A stretch of 51,115 nucleotides of DNA from JBKEDC01 sp047975205 (GTDB lineage: Bacteria > Bacteroidota > Bacteroidia > Bacteroidales > Prolixibacteraceae). A program made the position numbers and the translations under genes. This document shows, in pieces, positions 8,020 through 18,006 of this stretch. Every line of letters starts with the position of its first letter. Positions within the stretch are counted from its first letter, which is position 1. The stretch is taken from assembly GCA_047975205.1 (NCBI GenBank), contig JBKEDC010000049.1, positions 1 through 51,115 of the forward strand, given 5' to 3'. The notes under the pieces are model-generated. The model was not told the origin of the DNA. It did not search any database and worked only from the letters and a program-made list of their open reading frames with translations.

Positions 8020-10782
8020 ATGCGCAAAACCATTTTCATAGTTATCGGAATACTTGTAGTTACTTCGGTTGGGTTATGGTATATGCTTTCGCGCAACAGC
8101 AAAACCTACACTAAAAACTCCGCTTTCAGAGCTGTTTCTCAACGTTCGCCCTTAGTTATAGAAGTTTCTGATGTAGAGGAGTTTCTGATCACTTTGCATA
8201 ACGACAGTGATATCATGAAACAATTGCAAAGTAGCGGATTCTTAGATAAATTCGACAAGCAAATTAATTGGTTCCGCTCTAACTTAGACAAAAGTGAGGA
8301 TTTGCGTCATTTCCTCGATGATAAAGATGTTTTAATTAGTTACAATCACCAAGGGAAAGATGGCATTGTTCCAACGTACTGTTTCAGCCTAGAAAAACCG
8401 ATTGAAGCCGATAATATACTCAAATCATTAAAGAAATATGCGCGAGAAAATGATTTGAAACACACTAATATTATTTACGACCGGCAAGAGCTTCATAGCA
8501 TTGATTTTCCTATGATAGGAACGCAGTTCTTTAGCTGTTATAATGGTATTTTTGTGATGAGTCGCAGCCGATTGCTCGTAGAAGAGTCTATTCGTCAAAT
8601 TGACTCAGCCAATTTAACGCAAGATAAAAAGTTTGCGGATTTATATTCCACGGTTAGCCACAGCTCGTTATTCAATATATTTATCAATCATGAGCAGATT
8701 CCGACCTTGCTTAATCGAATAATTAACAAAGATTATCGCTCGACGGTAAACGACATAGCTACTTTTGCACATTGGAGCGAATATGATGTAATAAATAAGC
8801 ATAATCAATTTTGGTTAAATGGTTACAGTACTATTGCCGAACAACATGATAATTATCTGAGTGTATTTATGCAACAGAAACCTCAGCGTTTCCGTATGGA
8901 TCATGTCATTTCGTCTAATACAGCTTTATTTATCGATCTCAACCTAGATGATTTCAATCAGTTTCAAGATAATTATGCTTCTTTTCTGAAGCAACAAAGC
9001 AAATCTTATTATGAACGTGAAACACGATTATTAGCTATCGAAAAACAAACGGGTAAAAAGATTACCGGTCTTTTTGATACCATTTCTGATCATGATTTTG
9101 CATTGGTATTTGGATCCGTTATCCAAAACCAACTTGATGCTAATCGCTACTTTATCGTAAAAGCTAAGAGTAAGTCGATTGCTCGTGATGAGCTGATGCC
9201 TATTTTGGAAAAAAATGCTCACAATAAGGGAGTTGAACTGGAATCACTTACTACTACCTATAAGCTTGATGAAAAAGAATCGTATGATATTTATCAATTC
9301 CCGATTCCTGATTGCGCAAGCGTGTTGTTTGGTCAGGTATTTGCCGGAGCATCATGCAACTATCTTTGCTTCTATGATAATTATTTGATTTTTGCCGATA
9401 GCGAAACTGCCATGAAATCATATATCCATGATTTAGTTTTACATGCTACGCTGAGCGAAGACTCTAATTTTAAACGTTTTAATCGAGAGATGAATTCTAG
9501 TTCGAATGTTTATGCATACCTTAATTTCTCAAAATTCTTCAATGCACATACTCAATATCTCGATCAAAAATCATCTAAATTCACAGATGAAAATGAAGCA
9601 AGTATTCGCAAGTTTCAAGCCATTGGTTGGCAAATTTCAACGGTAGAAGATAAATGTATGAATAATATTTATCTAAACTTCGACCCTAAGCTTAAGGAAG
9701 ATCCTCAAACGGTTTGGATATCTCAGCTCGATGCACCAATCAATATTAAGCCTCAACTTGTTTATAATCATTTAGTCCATGAAAACAAAGAAGTTATTGT
9801 GCAAGATGATGCCAATAATTTATATCTGATTAATAAAGAAGGCGTTCAACTTTGGAAAATTAAGTTAACCGGTAAAATCATCGGAAGCATTCACCAAATT
9901 GATATTTATCGGAACAAACGCTTGCAATATGTGTTCAACACGCAAGATAAATTATACATTTTAGATAGGAACGGAAATAATGTAGGTAAATTTCCGGTTT
10001 CTTTTCGTTCACCGGCAACCAACGGTGTTGCTGTATTTGATTACGCAAACAATAGCAACTACCGTTTCTTTGTTGCCTGTAAGAACAAACAAACTTATGC
10101 CTACAATAAAGAAGGAAATATCGTTACCGGTTGGAAAGCTGCAAAAACAGATGCTTTTGTTACCAAGCCGATTCAGCATAAAGTTATTAGTGACAAAGAC
10201 TATATTTTTTACACCGATTTACATAACACCTATATTTTGTCTCGCACGGGTGAATCTAGAAACGACAAGGTTGAGCGTTTTGAGCATTCCGACAATGATA
10301 TTTATTTAATCAACACTGAGGGTAAGCCGGCTATAGCGACTACTGACACAGATGGGATTATTCACATGCAATTTATTGATGGATCTTACAAGACTGTGAA
10401 GTTTACCAACTTTGGTAAAAATCATAAATTTGTAGCTCATGATTTAAATAATGACGGATACGATGATTTTATTTTCGCAGCTAAACGTACATTGGTGGCT
10501 TTCGACAGTTCCGGAAAAAAACTATTCGAGGTGAAGTTTGATTCAGCAATTAGTACTACTCCGAATATTTTCTCATTTGACAAAGATGATGTCAAGATTG
10601 GTATTACTACTTCCAATGATAATCAAATCCACCTCATTACTTCTAAAGGGGAAGAATATGATGGGTTTCCTCTTCAAGGAAATACTGATTTTAGCATAGG
10701 TAAGTTCTCGAATAATCAAGAATATTTTAATATACTTGTTGGCAATAATAACAATGGTTTTTTAAATTACATGGTTCAATAA
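8020..10782 (+). CDS. Large membrane-anchored DUF3352-like protein with C-terminal propeller-like repeats
   Basis: The start at 8020 (MRKTIFIVIGILVV) gives an N-terminal membrane anchor of about 20 residues. The remaining ~900 residues face the periplasm. Residues ~40-580 resemble the DUF3352 type of Bacteroidetes protein (SPLVIEVSDVEEFL near the start). Residues ~590-920 look like a beta-propeller: repeated VYNHL/LYLINKEGVQLWK-type strands and an FG-GAP-like Asp-rich loop (HDLNNDGYDDFIFA). The biochemical role of the family is unknown. It ends 27 bases before the SLC12-type transporter and is probably cotranscribed with it, so an accessory or envelope role is possible but unproven. Confidence 0.7.
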   Translation: MRKTIFIVIGILVVTSVGLWYMLSRNSKTYTKNSAFRAVSQRSPLVIEVSDVEEFLITLHNDSDIMKQLQSSGFLDKFDKQINWFRSNLDKSEDLRHFLDDKDVLISYNHQGKDGIVPTYCFSLEKPIEADNILKSLKKYARENDLKHTNIIYDRQELHSIDFPMIGTQFFSCYNGIFVMSRSRLLVEESIRQIDSANLTQDKKFADLYSTVSHSSLFNIFINHEQIPTLLNRIINKDYRSTVNDIATFAHWSEYDVINKHNQFWLNGYSTIAEQHDNYLSVFMQQKPQRFRMDHVISSNTALFIDLNLDDFNQFQDNYASFLKQQSKSYYERETRLLAIEKQTGKKITGLFDTISDHDFALVFGSVIQNQLDANRYFIVKAKSKSIARDELMPILEKNAHNKGVELESLTTTYKLDEKESYDIYQFPIPDCASVLFGQVFAGASCNYLCFYDNYLIFADSETAMKSYIHDLVLHATLSEDSNFKRFNREMNSSSNVYAYLNFSKFFNAHTQYLDQKSSKFTDENEASIRKFQAIGWQISTVEDKCMNNIYLNFDPKLKEDPQTVWISQLDAPINIKPQLVYNHLVHENKEVIVQDDANNLYLINKEGVQLWKIKLTGKIIGSIHQIDIYRNKRLQYVFNTQDKLYILDRNGNNVGKFPVSFRSPATNGVAVFDYANNSNYRFFVACKNKQTYAYNKEGNIVTGWKAAKTDAFVTKPIQHKVISDKDYIFYTDLHNTYILSRTGESRNDKVERFEHSDNDIYLINTEGKPAIATTDTDGIIHMQFIDGSYKTVKFTNFGKNHKFVAHDLNNDGYDDFIFAAKRTLVAFDSSGKKLFEVKFDSAISTTPNIFSFDKDDVKIGITTSNDNQIHLITSKGEEYDGFPLQGNTDFSIGKFSNNQEYFNILVGNNNNGFLNYMVQ

Positions 10783-10809
10783 ACACACAACTATTCACAT
10801 ATTCACACT

Positions 10810-13020
10810 ATGAACAATAAAAAGGGTTTTGGAACAGCACCGGTATTTTTTACTGCTATCTCTACAATCTTAGGCGCTATCCTTTTCTTGCGATTTGGTT
10901 ATGGAGTTGGCACATTAGGATTTTGGGGCATTGTGCTCATTATCATTGTGGGGCATCTAGTAACTATTCCAACAGCCTTAGCCATTTCAGAACTAGCAAC
11001 AAACAAACGGGTAGAAGGAGGTGGCGAGTATTTCATTATTTCACGCTCTTTCGGGCTAAACATTGGCACCACCATCGGCTTCTCTTTATTCTTATCGCAA
11101 GCCATTAGTGTAGCTTTTTATGTCATAGCTTTCACTGAATCTTTTTCGACTCTCTTCGAGTATGCTTCCATACATTGGGGGTTGAACTTACCTCGGCAAG
11201 CAGTGTCTATTCCTGCCATGGGTGTGCTGTCTATACTTATTCTTACCAAAGGTGCCGGAATGGGTGTGAAAACGCTATATATTATTGTGGGTATTCTTGC
11301 CGTATCGCTTATTGCTTTTTTTGCAGGAACAACTGATTTTGCGCAGAGCAGCGAATTTAGTTTTGCACAAACTCAATTTCGCAATGCCGATCAGTTTTTT
11401 ATTGTATTCGCTATTATATTTCCGGCATTTACCGGAATGACTGCTGGGGTCGGGCTTTCAGGTGATTTGCAAAACCCATCGAAATCAATTCCATTGGGCA
11501 CTACGGCAGCCACGCTAACCGGCATGGTGCTTTATCTGCTTATTACGTGGAAACTAGCATCTTCAGCTTCTGCCGAAGATCTTGTAAACAATCAGCTTAT
11601 TATGAGCGATATTGCCGTACAGGGGAAATGGCTCATTCCGATAGGATTAGCAGCTTCTACTATATCATCGGCAATAGGTTCTATATTAGTTGCGCCACGC
11701 ACGCTGCAAGCTTTAGCTGCCGATCAAGCTTTTCAAAGCACTCGACTCAACAAATACCTCCGTATAAATGATAAAAAAGGAGAGCCCAAGCATGCCACCA
11801 TAGTAACAATACTTATAGCTTTCATTTTTGTTGCCATCGGCGATGTTGATGCTGTAGCACAAATCATTTCGATGTTTTTCATGGTTACCTATGGTGCTCT
11901 TTGTTTGATTTCATTTCTTAACCACTTTGGATCTTCGCCATCTTACCGCCCGTCATTTCAATCAAGATGGTATTTTTCACTAATCGGATTCGTTACTGCC
12001 ATATATGTAATGTTTCGCATAAATGCGCTATATGCCATTTTATCATTCTTAGCTATATCTGCCATCTACGCCTACGTGCAATATTATCATAAAGACAGAA
12101 AAGGGTTTGAAATCATCTTTACTAACACTTTTTTTCAAATCAATCGTAAACTTCAAGTATTCTTACAAAATGCTCGCAAAAGAAATAGCTTTAAGGAATG
12201 GCGTCCGAGTTCGGTGTGTATCAGCGATAAAAGTTTTGAACGAAAACAAGCTTTTCAACTACAGAACTGGTTGGCATATCGATATGGCTTTGGAACATAT
12301 ATTCATTATATTGAGGGATACTTTTCTAAGAAGGCTCATGCACAAGCCTGCGAAATAAAAGATAACTTATTGGAACAATTCGGAAAGTCTGATAATCATG
12401 TGTATGTTGATACTATTATTTCGCCATCATTTACATCGGCAATTGCACAAACAGTGCAGCTTCCCGGTATTGCAGGTATGGAAAATAATATGCTCATTTT
12501 CGATAGCGGAATAGATGATCGTGATATGCTTCGTCGAATTATTGACAATTATTCCATGGTAAATGCTGCCGATTTTGATGTACTTATTCTTCGAAGCGGA
12601 AAATACAAGATACATACACAAAGCGATATTCACGTGTGGCTGCAGAAAACAGATGATTATAACTGTAACCTCATGATTTTACTTGCTTTCATTATTGGAA
12701 GTCATCCGGATTGGAAAAAATCTAAAATTAAAATCTTTGAAGTAAGCCCCGAAAATGAAGTGGAGAATAGCAAGTTGGAGTTACAAGAGCTTATTACTAA
12801 AGGCAGACTGCCCATAACCTTGAAGAATATACGAATCTTGGAAGAAGAAAAAGATGTATCTTTCAAACAAATGATGAATAAATATTCTAAGGATGCAGGT
12901 CTTGTTCTTACCGGATTCCGAGGAGATCATATTAAGCATGACGGAGAAAAGGTTTTTGACGGATATGAATGTGAAACAATGCTTTTTGTAAATAGTCATA
13001 GCGAAAAAGTAATAGAATAA
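10810..13020 (+). CDS. SLC12-type (Na-K-Cl cotransporter-like) APC-superfamily transporter
   Basis: Residues 1-~430 contain about 12 hydrophobic segments. The first has the APC signature GTAPVFFTAISTILGAILFLRFG, close to cation-chloride cotransporters, and segments 3, 6 and 8 are also family-like (GFSLFLSQAISVAFYV, PAFTGMTAGVGLSGDL, AASTISSAIGSILVAPR). The last ~300 residues are soluble and cytoplasmic, comparable in position to the SLC12 C-terminal domain. Bacterial relatives are annotated both as amino-acid permeases and as Na-K-Cl cotransporters, so the substrate is not settled. It lies between the DUF3352-like gene and the ROK kinase, with short gaps of 27 and 22 bases. Confidence 0.82.
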   Translation: MNNKKGFGTAPVFFTAISTILGAILFLRFGYGVGTLGFWGIVLIIIVGHLVTIPTALAISELATNKRVEGGGEYFIISRSFGLNIGTTIGFSLFLSQAISVAFYVIAFTESFSTLFEYASIHWGLNLPRQAVSIPAMGVLSILILTKGAGMGVKTLYIIVGILAVSLIAFFAGTTDFAQSSEFSFAQTQFRNADQFFIVFAIIFPAFTGMTAGVGLSGDLQNPSKSIPLGTTAATLTGMVLYLLITWKLASSASAEDLVNNQLIMSDIAVQGKWLIPIGLAASTISSAIGSILVAPRTLQALAADQAFQSTRLNKYLRINDKKGEPKHATIVTILIAFIFVAIGDVDAVAQIISMFFMVTYGALCLISFLNHFGSSPSYRPSFQSRWYFSLIGFVTAIYVMFRINALYAILSFLAISAIYAYVQYYHKDRKGFEIIFTNTFFQINRKLQVFLQNARKRNSFKEWRPSSVCISDKSFERKQAFQLQNWLAYRYGFGTYIHYIEGYFSKKAHAQACEIKDNLLEQFGKSDNHVYVDTIISPSFTSAIAQTVQLPGIAGMENNMLIFDSGIDDRDMLRRIIDNYSMVNAADFDVLILRSGKYKIHTQSDIHVWLQKTDDYNCNLMILLAFIIGSHPDWKKSKIKIFEVSPENEVENSKLELQELITKGRLPITLKNIRILEEEKDVSFKQMMNKYSKDAGLVLTGFRGDHIKHDGEKVFDGYECETMLFVNSHSEKVIE

Positions 13021-13042
13021 TCATTATATAATAAACATACAC

Positions 13043-14020
13043 ATGATGAATATGAATGCATCAATAGGTATCGATATAGGTGGCACAAACACTGCTATCG
13101 GTATTATAGACGAGAATGGTAAAGTTCTCGCCAAGTCAGCCATTAAAACACCAAAACACGGAGACGCTAAAAAATACGTTGCCGAACTAGCCGAAGCTAT
13201 TAAAGATTTAGTAGCAGAGGAAGCCAAAGAACTAAACATTTTAGGAATTGGTATCGGGGCTCCTAATGCTAATTACAATTTAGGAACAATTGAATATCCG
13301 GCAAACCTTTCATTCGAAGGAATAACTCCATTGGTAGATCTATTGAAAGAACAATTCCCGCGTTTTGTTCACATTGCACTCACTAATGATGCCAATGCGG
13401 CAACCATCGGTGAAATGATATATGGAGGGGCTAAAGATATGAAAAACTTCATCATGTATACCCTTGGAACCGGCGTTGGCGGAGGCATTGTGGTAAATGG
13501 CGACCTTATCTATGGGCATACCGGATTTGCCGGCGAAAACGGACATACCATGCTTATCCCCGGAGGTAGAAAATGTGGATGCGGACAACATGGGCATCTT
13601 GAGGCTTATTGCTCAGCCCCGGGTATGGCTAGAACTACGCTTGAAATTTTAGCTCAAGAAAATGCCATTGACAGCCCACTTGCTCAAATACCTTTTAGTA
13701 AGTTAGAGTCAAAAGACATTTACAATGCTGCCGAACAAGGCGACCCCATTGCTTTGAAAGTTTTCGAGAAAACGGGTGAATATCTGGGTATTGGATTAGC
13801 TGATGCTGCACATATATTCAGCCCTGAGGCTATTTTCTTGTTCGGGGGCCCTACAGCTGCCGGAGATTATATACTCAATCCGACAAAAGCATCTATGGAC
13901 AAACACTTGATAACTGTATTGAAAGATACTGTTGAAATTAGAGTATCTGAGTTAGAACAAGGCGATGCTGCCATCATTGGAGCCAGTGCCTTAGTTCTCC
14001 AAGAAATAAAAAAGGGGTAA
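13043..14020 (+). CDS. ROK-family sugar kinase (probable glucokinase)
   Basis: The N-terminal phosphate-binding motif IGIDIGGTNTAIGIID is present. The second ROK signature follows: LGTGVGGGIVVNGDLIYG, and the zinc site GRKCGCGQHGHLEAYC near residue 175, in which His replaces the usual Cys of CGxxGC. Catalytic Asp is in LTNDANAA, and 325 residues is normal length. It phosphorylates glucose or a related hexose at C6 using ATP in the cytoplasm. Several ATGs (13043, 13046, 13052) are possible starts. It ends at a strong bidirectional hairpin, closing the transcription unit. Confidence 0.85.
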   Translation: MMNMNASIGIDIGGTNTAIGIIDENGKVLAKSAIKTPKHGDAKKYVAELAEAIKDLVAEEAKELNILGIGIGAPNANYNLGTIEYPANLSFEGITPLVDLLKEQFPRFVHIALTNDANAATIGEMIYGGAKDMKNFIMYTLGTGVGGGIVVNGDLIYGHTGFAGENGHTMLIPGGRKCGCGQHGHLEAYCSAPGMARTTLEILAQENAIDSPLAQIPFSKLESKDIYNAAEQGDPIALKVFEKTGEYLGIGLADAAHIFSPEAIFLFGGPTAAGDYILNPTKASMDKHLITVLKDTVEIRVSELEQGDAAIIGASALVLQEIKKG

Positions 14021-14046
14021 CAACATTCTCCCATCTTAATTAAGTG

Positions 14047-14095
14047 AGTAAACGAGTAACCGGACAATTTGTCGGATTGCTCGTTTACTTCTCGT
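14047..14095. terminator. Bidirectional terminator between convergent genes
   Basis: A perfect 10-bp stem, AGTAAACGAG (14047-14056) with CTCGTTTACT (14080-14089), encloses an inner GACA/TGTC stem. It lies between the convergent ROK kinase and flavin-binding protein genes. Confidence 0.8.
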
Positions 14096-14583
14096 TATTT
14101 TCCGGATTTCCAAGGTTGAGGTGGCTTAGCCCCAAATTCTTTGCCTACTAAATCATCTGATTTTATACGCATAATGCCCACATTTTCTACTGCCGGACGA
14201 TTAAACTGAAACTGTTTGTTGCTGTATTGTTTCATGAATGCATTTAAACATTTAAGTTTTTCCTCGTAATCATCAACAAATTCTAATTCACCCTCAAGCA
14301 TAAGAGTTTTGCTCTTCACCCGATAGCTGCAACCAACTTGCTCGTTTTGTGAAACGATTTCATCGCCTAACATCCATGTTATGCACACTTTCGGATTTGT
14401 ATTCAATGCATCCCATTTCCTACCTTCTTTACCGGAATGCAAAATGATATACTCGCCATCATATCCAAAATTCATAGGTATTACATAAGGTGAATTTCCA
14501 TCAATGAGTGCAACAAAACAAGTGCGACAAGCTGATAATATATCTGTCAACTCTTGTGTGTTCAGTACGGATAATGTTCGCAT
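14095..14583 (-). CDS. Pyridoxamine-phosphate-oxidase-like flavin-binding protein (NimA-type)
   Basis: The 162-residue protein has the split-barrel flavin-binding pattern of the PNPOx-like/NimA group: CRTCFVALIDGNSPYVIPMNFGYDG, followed by LHSGKEGRKWDAL and YRSVxxx-like YRVKSKTLMLEGELEFV. NimA relatives bind FMN and some reduce nitroimidazoles, but most Bacteroidetes members have no tested substrate. It begins 12 bases after the dnaG stop, so it is probably transcribed from the dnaG promoter. There is no functional link to replication that I can see. Confidence 0.75.
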   Translation of the reverse strand: MRTLSVLNTQELTDILSACRTCFVALIDGNSPYVIPMNFGYDGEYIILHSGKEGRKWDALNTNPKVCITWMLGDEIVSQNEQVGCSYRVKSKTLMLEGELEFVDDYEEKLKCLNAFMKQYSNKQFQFNRPAVENVGIMRIKSDDLVGKEFGAKPPQPWKSGK

Positions 14584-14595
14584 GCTTATTTAAGT

Positions 14596-16836
14596 TTATA
14601 ATATGGTTCTACTTCCAAGCTCTTTGCTAATTAAAGCAACTACTTGCTTCAATTTAATATACTGACTCTGCGATTCAAGCAAGGCTTCCCAATTTTCGGA
14701 GGTAGCAGCATCGGCTATTTGTTTTTCTAAAGTATTCAGCATCAATCTTATTTTACGCAGTTTATACTCCATAACAATTCGAGGAACAATAATGCCTAAA
14801 ATCTCATATTCATGCTCTACAAAAGCACCCGATTTCGACCAGCGACGACTTTCATAGTATTTCTCTGCTAAAATATCGCTCGACAATTGACTCACAGCCG
14901 GTTCCGAATGATGCAAAAAGAAATGACGAAGATTATAACCCAAAATTACAGCCGTTAGTGCATCATAAAAGTTTTCCTTTTCGGTATCAACTAAGGCTTG
15001 TTCTCGCTCCCACTTTCGGCTTGCGATATACTCATTAACAAACAAATCTACCGACAATCTACTGAGCTTCATATCATCTTGTTCAGCAACGAAAGACTCT
15101 ATTTGGCTATTCTGCAATCCATCTTCGTCGTGTTCTAAATTTAATGCTGAAACTAAGAGCTGTTCCAAACGTTTCAAGAGCTCTTCATCTACTTCAAAAG
15201 AGGCATCATCATTAAGTTTCTCTTTAAAGATTTGAAACATTCTGTTTATCGTCGGATCATCCGATTCCAACTCATCGGTTTCCAGTTCCGAGAGCACATA
15301 ATCGCCTACTAATGCATATACCGTATTACCGGCTTCATCTTTTTGCTTAACTCCCGGCTCATAGAAATAGCGCAGCAACACACGCAATACTTCTCGCTCT
15401 TCTACTTCACATGGATTCTTTACAAAAGATGCAACAGGTGTTAGTTTCTGACTTTTTGGATCTGTAACTTGTGCATAAGCTTGCGATCTTCGTTCTGCTT
15501 CAGCTTGGCGTAACTGATTCTTTTGCCAATCATCAAATTGATTATTGAGTTTCTTTTTAACAGCTTCATACAAGCTGACTTCACTCACCTTCAGCATGCG
15601 ACTGCATTCTTGAATATACATCTGACGAGCAATATTATCGGGCACCACGGCAATAGTTCCGATAATATCGTTTATCAAGCGTGTTTTCGCAATTGGGTCA
15701 TCGCCCACTTCGCTCAACAGTAGTCTAGTTTTGAAACCCACAAAGTCGGTTTCATTATCTTTAATATATTCTTCCAATTTGCTTGCACTCATCGAACGCG
15801 AAAAGCTATCTGGATCTTCGCCATCAGGCAGCAATAACACTTTTACCTTTAAATCCTCTTTCAGAATCAAATCGATACCACGCAAAGCAGCCTTAATACC
15901 TGCAGCATCGCCATCATATATTACGGTAATATTCTCCGTGAAACGTTTAATTAAACGGATTTGCTCTTCGGTGAGTGCCGTTCCCGATGAAGCAACCACA
16001 TTGGTAATACCGGCTTGGTGCATGGCAATAACATCAGTGTATCCTTCTACCAAGAAACACTTATCAAGTTTTACGATGGACTGTTTAGATTGATAAAGCC
16101 CGTAAAGAGCTCTACTTTTATGATAAATTTCAGATTCCGGCGAGTTTAAATACTTAGCTTTTCCATTCGCCTTTAGTGTTCGCCCTCCAAAACCGATTAT
16201 TCTACCCGAAATACCATGGATAGGAAACATAACCCTCCCGGCAAACCTATCGCGCACCCAAGTATCTCGTTTTATGGTTAATCCGGTTGCCTCTAAATAT
16301 TCCATGCGATATCCCTCTAACTGAGCCTTACCGGTAAAAGCATCTTTAGCATCGGGACAGTATCCTAAGTTAAATTTAGCTATCACTTCATCGCGCAAAC
16401 CTCGTTGGCGTAAATAACTTAAGCCCACAGCACGACCTTCATCGCCGTTTAACAATTCGCCGGTGAAATATTTTTGCGCCCAACTGGAAACCAGCATCAT
16501 ACTTTCACGCTTGTCGCGCTTTTGTTTTTGCTCTTCGCTCTCTTCCTCTTCTTCTACCTCAATGTTATATTTATTTGCCAACCAGCGCAAAGCCTCCGGG
16601 AAAGTCATTTGCAAGTGCTTTCTTAAGAAAGACACCGGATTCCCCCCTTCACCACAGCTAAAGCACTTACAGATATTACGAGAAGGGTTCACACTGAACG
16701 AAGGCGATTTCTCGTTGTGGAAAGGGCAAAGACCCGTATAATTAGCTCCACTTTTACGTAAGGATACAAATTCACTCACTACATCAACAATTTGTGCAGC
16801 ATCAATAATTCGGTCTATGGTATGTTGTGGAATCAT
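14596..16836 (-). CDS. dnaG: DNA primase DnaG
   Basis: DnaG makes the RNA primers for DNA replication. The N-terminal CHC2 zinc site has C37, H40, C58 and C61 (CPFHNEKSPSF, CKCFSCGEGG). The TOPRIM catalytic core has VEGYTD with E264 and YDGDAAG with D308 and D310. The C-terminal ~300 residues are the helicase-binding region, which is long and acidic; at 746 residues the protein is longer than the E. coli enzyme (about 580). The start at 16836 is the family start (MIPQHTIDRI). The -7 box at 16842-16849 is so close to the ATG that the message may be leaderless. Confidence 0.97.
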   Translation of the reverse strand: MIPQHTIDRIIDAAQIVDVVSEFVSLRKSGANYTGLCPFHNEKSPSFSVNPSRNICKCFSCGEGGNPVSFLRKHLQMTFPEALRWLANKYNIEVEEEEESEEQKQKRDKRESMMLVSSWAQKYFTGELLNGDEGRAVGLSYLRQRGLRDEVIAKFNLGYCPDAKDAFTGKAQLEGYRMEYLEATGLTIKRDTWVRDRFAGRVMFPIHGISGRIIGFGGRTLKANGKAKYLNSPESEIYHKSRALYGLYQSKQSIVKLDKCFLVEGYTDVIAMHQAGITNVVASSGTALTEEQIRLIKRFTENITVIYDGDAAGIKAALRGIDLILKEDLKVKVLLLPDGEDPDSFSRSMSASKLEEYIKDNETDFVGFKTRLLLSEVGDDPIAKTRLINDIIGTIAVVPDNIARQMYIQECSRMLKVSEVSLYEAVKKKLNNQFDDWQKNQLRQAEAERRSQAYAQVTDPKSQKLTPVASFVKNPCEVEEREVLRVLLRYFYEPGVKQKDEAGNTVYALVGDYVLSELETDELESDDPTINRMFQIFKEKLNDDASFEVDEELLKRLEQLLVSALNLEHDEDGLQNSQIESFVAEQDDMKLSRLSVDLFVNEYIASRKWEREQALVDTEKENFYDALTAVILGYNLRHFFLHHSEPAVSQLSSDILAEKYYESRRWSKSGAFVEHEYEILGIIVPRIVMEYKLRKIRLMLNTLEKQIADAATSENWEALLESQSQYIKLKQVVALISKELGSRTIL

Positions 16837-16841
16837 ATGGG

Positions 16842-16849
16842 CAAATTTA
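16842..16849 (-). promoter_or_regulatory. dnaG -7 box (TAAATTTG)
   Basis: The minus strand reads TAAATTTG, matching TAnnTTTG. It ends six bases before the dnaG ATG, so transcription would start at or next to the start codon. Confidence 0.45.
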
Positions 16850-16982
16850 CCAAAAAATGCACTATGCCGATTTCCGGCAAGTCATTTTATCAAAAAAATA
16901 CGCTTCGGCATTTTTAAGAGAAGCCATTTTGTGAAAGATAAAGAAATTTCTCGCTCAGTTAAGCGAATGGATATAGTTTACT

Positions 16983-16990
16983 TACTTTTG
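16983..16990 (+). promoter_or_regulatory. -7 box (TACTTTTG) for the LysR gene
   Basis: TACTTTTG matches TAnnTTTG and lies 35 bases before the LysR ATG at 17026. The dnaG/LysR gap (16837-17025) contains only these two divergent promoters. Confidence 0.5.
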
Positions 16991-17025
16991 TCTTTCCATG
17001 GTCTGACTGACTAGCAATAAATCTT

Positions 17026-17910
17026 ATGGATTATAGAGATGAAGTTTTTATGGCTGTTGCCGAAAAGTTGAGTTTTTCAAAAGCTGCACAGATGCTTTTT
17101 ATTAGCCAACCTGCGGTAACCAAACATATCAAAGAGTTGGAAAATAAATTTCAAACCAACCTTTTTGAGCGCAAAGGGAATAAAATACATTTGAGCCCCG
17201 CCGGCGAACTATGCTATAACAAATTAAAACTTATTCGACAGCAATATCAAGAATTAGCTTATGAGTTGGGACGAATAAATGATGTGCATCGGGGACAATT
17301 AAACATCGGGGCTTCTTCTACCATTTCTCAATATGTTATTCCCGAAGTACTTGCCAACTTCCACAAACGATATCCATTCATTAAGCTAAACTTGTTTAAT
17401 GGCAATTCTGATACGATTATCCGCCGATTGCAACAAAATGAACTTGATATTGCTTTGGTTGAAAATAATCATTCGGAAAACAATATCCGATATGCTGCCT
17501 TTCTTGATGATGAGATTATTGCCGTGGCTTCTCCTGCCCAAAGCATTGCTCGAAAAAAACGATTAAACACCAACGATTTACAGCATCTTGCTCTTGTTTT
17601 GCGTGAAGAAGGCTCGGGCTCTTTGGAAGTCATTATTGAATATCTGAGCAAACATATTGATATAGCAAACCTAAACATAGCCATGCACTTAGGTAGCACG
17701 GAAGCCATTAAGAACTTTTTATGTGAATTTAACGGCATTGCCTTTGTTTCGGAACGTTCGGTTAAACGCGAGTTGGAAAACAAGCATCTGGTGCAAATTC
17801 CCATTAATAATTTGCACATAGTGCGCCAATTTCGCTTTGCCATTCGCCAAGGACATGAACAACAGCTAAGCGAGCTGTTTCGGAATTTCCTAATTCAATA
17901 TCAGTTGTAA
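17026..17910 (+). CDS. LysR-family regulator, probably of the adjacent YeiH-type transporter
   Basis: The N-terminal winged helix-turn-helix is clear: FMAVAEKLSFSKAAQMLFISQPAVTKHIKELE. The C-terminal two-lobed effector domain follows (GQLNIGASSTISQYVIPEVL; DIALVENN; FVSERSVKREL). The length of 294 residues is standard. It lies immediately upstream of the UPF0324 transporter in the same direction, an arrangement common for CysB/CysL-like regulators of YeiH. The 158-bp gap to the transporter carries overlapping palindromes likely to be its binding sites. The effector may be a sulfur compound, inferred only from the neighbour. Confidence 0.87.
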   Translation: MDYRDEVFMAVAEKLSFSKAAQMLFISQPAVTKHIKELENKFQTNLFERKGNKIHLSPAGELCYNKLKLIRQQYQELAYELGRINDVHRGQLNIGASSTISQYVIPEVLANFHKRYPFIKLNLFNGNSDTIIRRLQQNELDIALVENNHSENNIRYAAFLDDEIIAVASPAQSIARKKRLNTNDLQHLALVLREEGSGSLEVIIEYLSKHIDIANLNIAMHLGSTEAIKNFLCEFNGIAFVSERSVKRELENKHLVQIPINNLHIVRQFRFAIRQGHEQQLSELFRNFLIQYQL

Positions 17911-17981
17911 GACTCGCTTCATCTTATTTCCAAAGATAATCCTTGTAAACGACCTGTAAAATAGGGTGCAGTGTTTGATGT

Positions 17982-18006
17982 ATAACTTCAAGTTATCAAT
18001 GATAAC
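17982..18006 (+). promoter_or_regulatory. Overlapping palindromes, candidate LysR operator
   Basis: Two perfect inverted repeats share a half-site: ATAACTT-C-AAGTTAT at 17982-17996 and GTTATC-AAT-GATAAC at 17992-18006. A further GTTATAAAC lies at 18024-18032. A near-consensus -7 box, TACTTTAG, is at 18040-18047, 21 bases before the transporter ATG. LysR proteins bind dyads of this type upstream of the promoter they activate. Confidence 0.6.

Noticed and set aside
14281..14340. Nitroimidazole-resistance gene (nim) call for the flavin protein
   Set aside because: Only the general split-barrel fold can be read; resistance is a property of a narrow subgroup.
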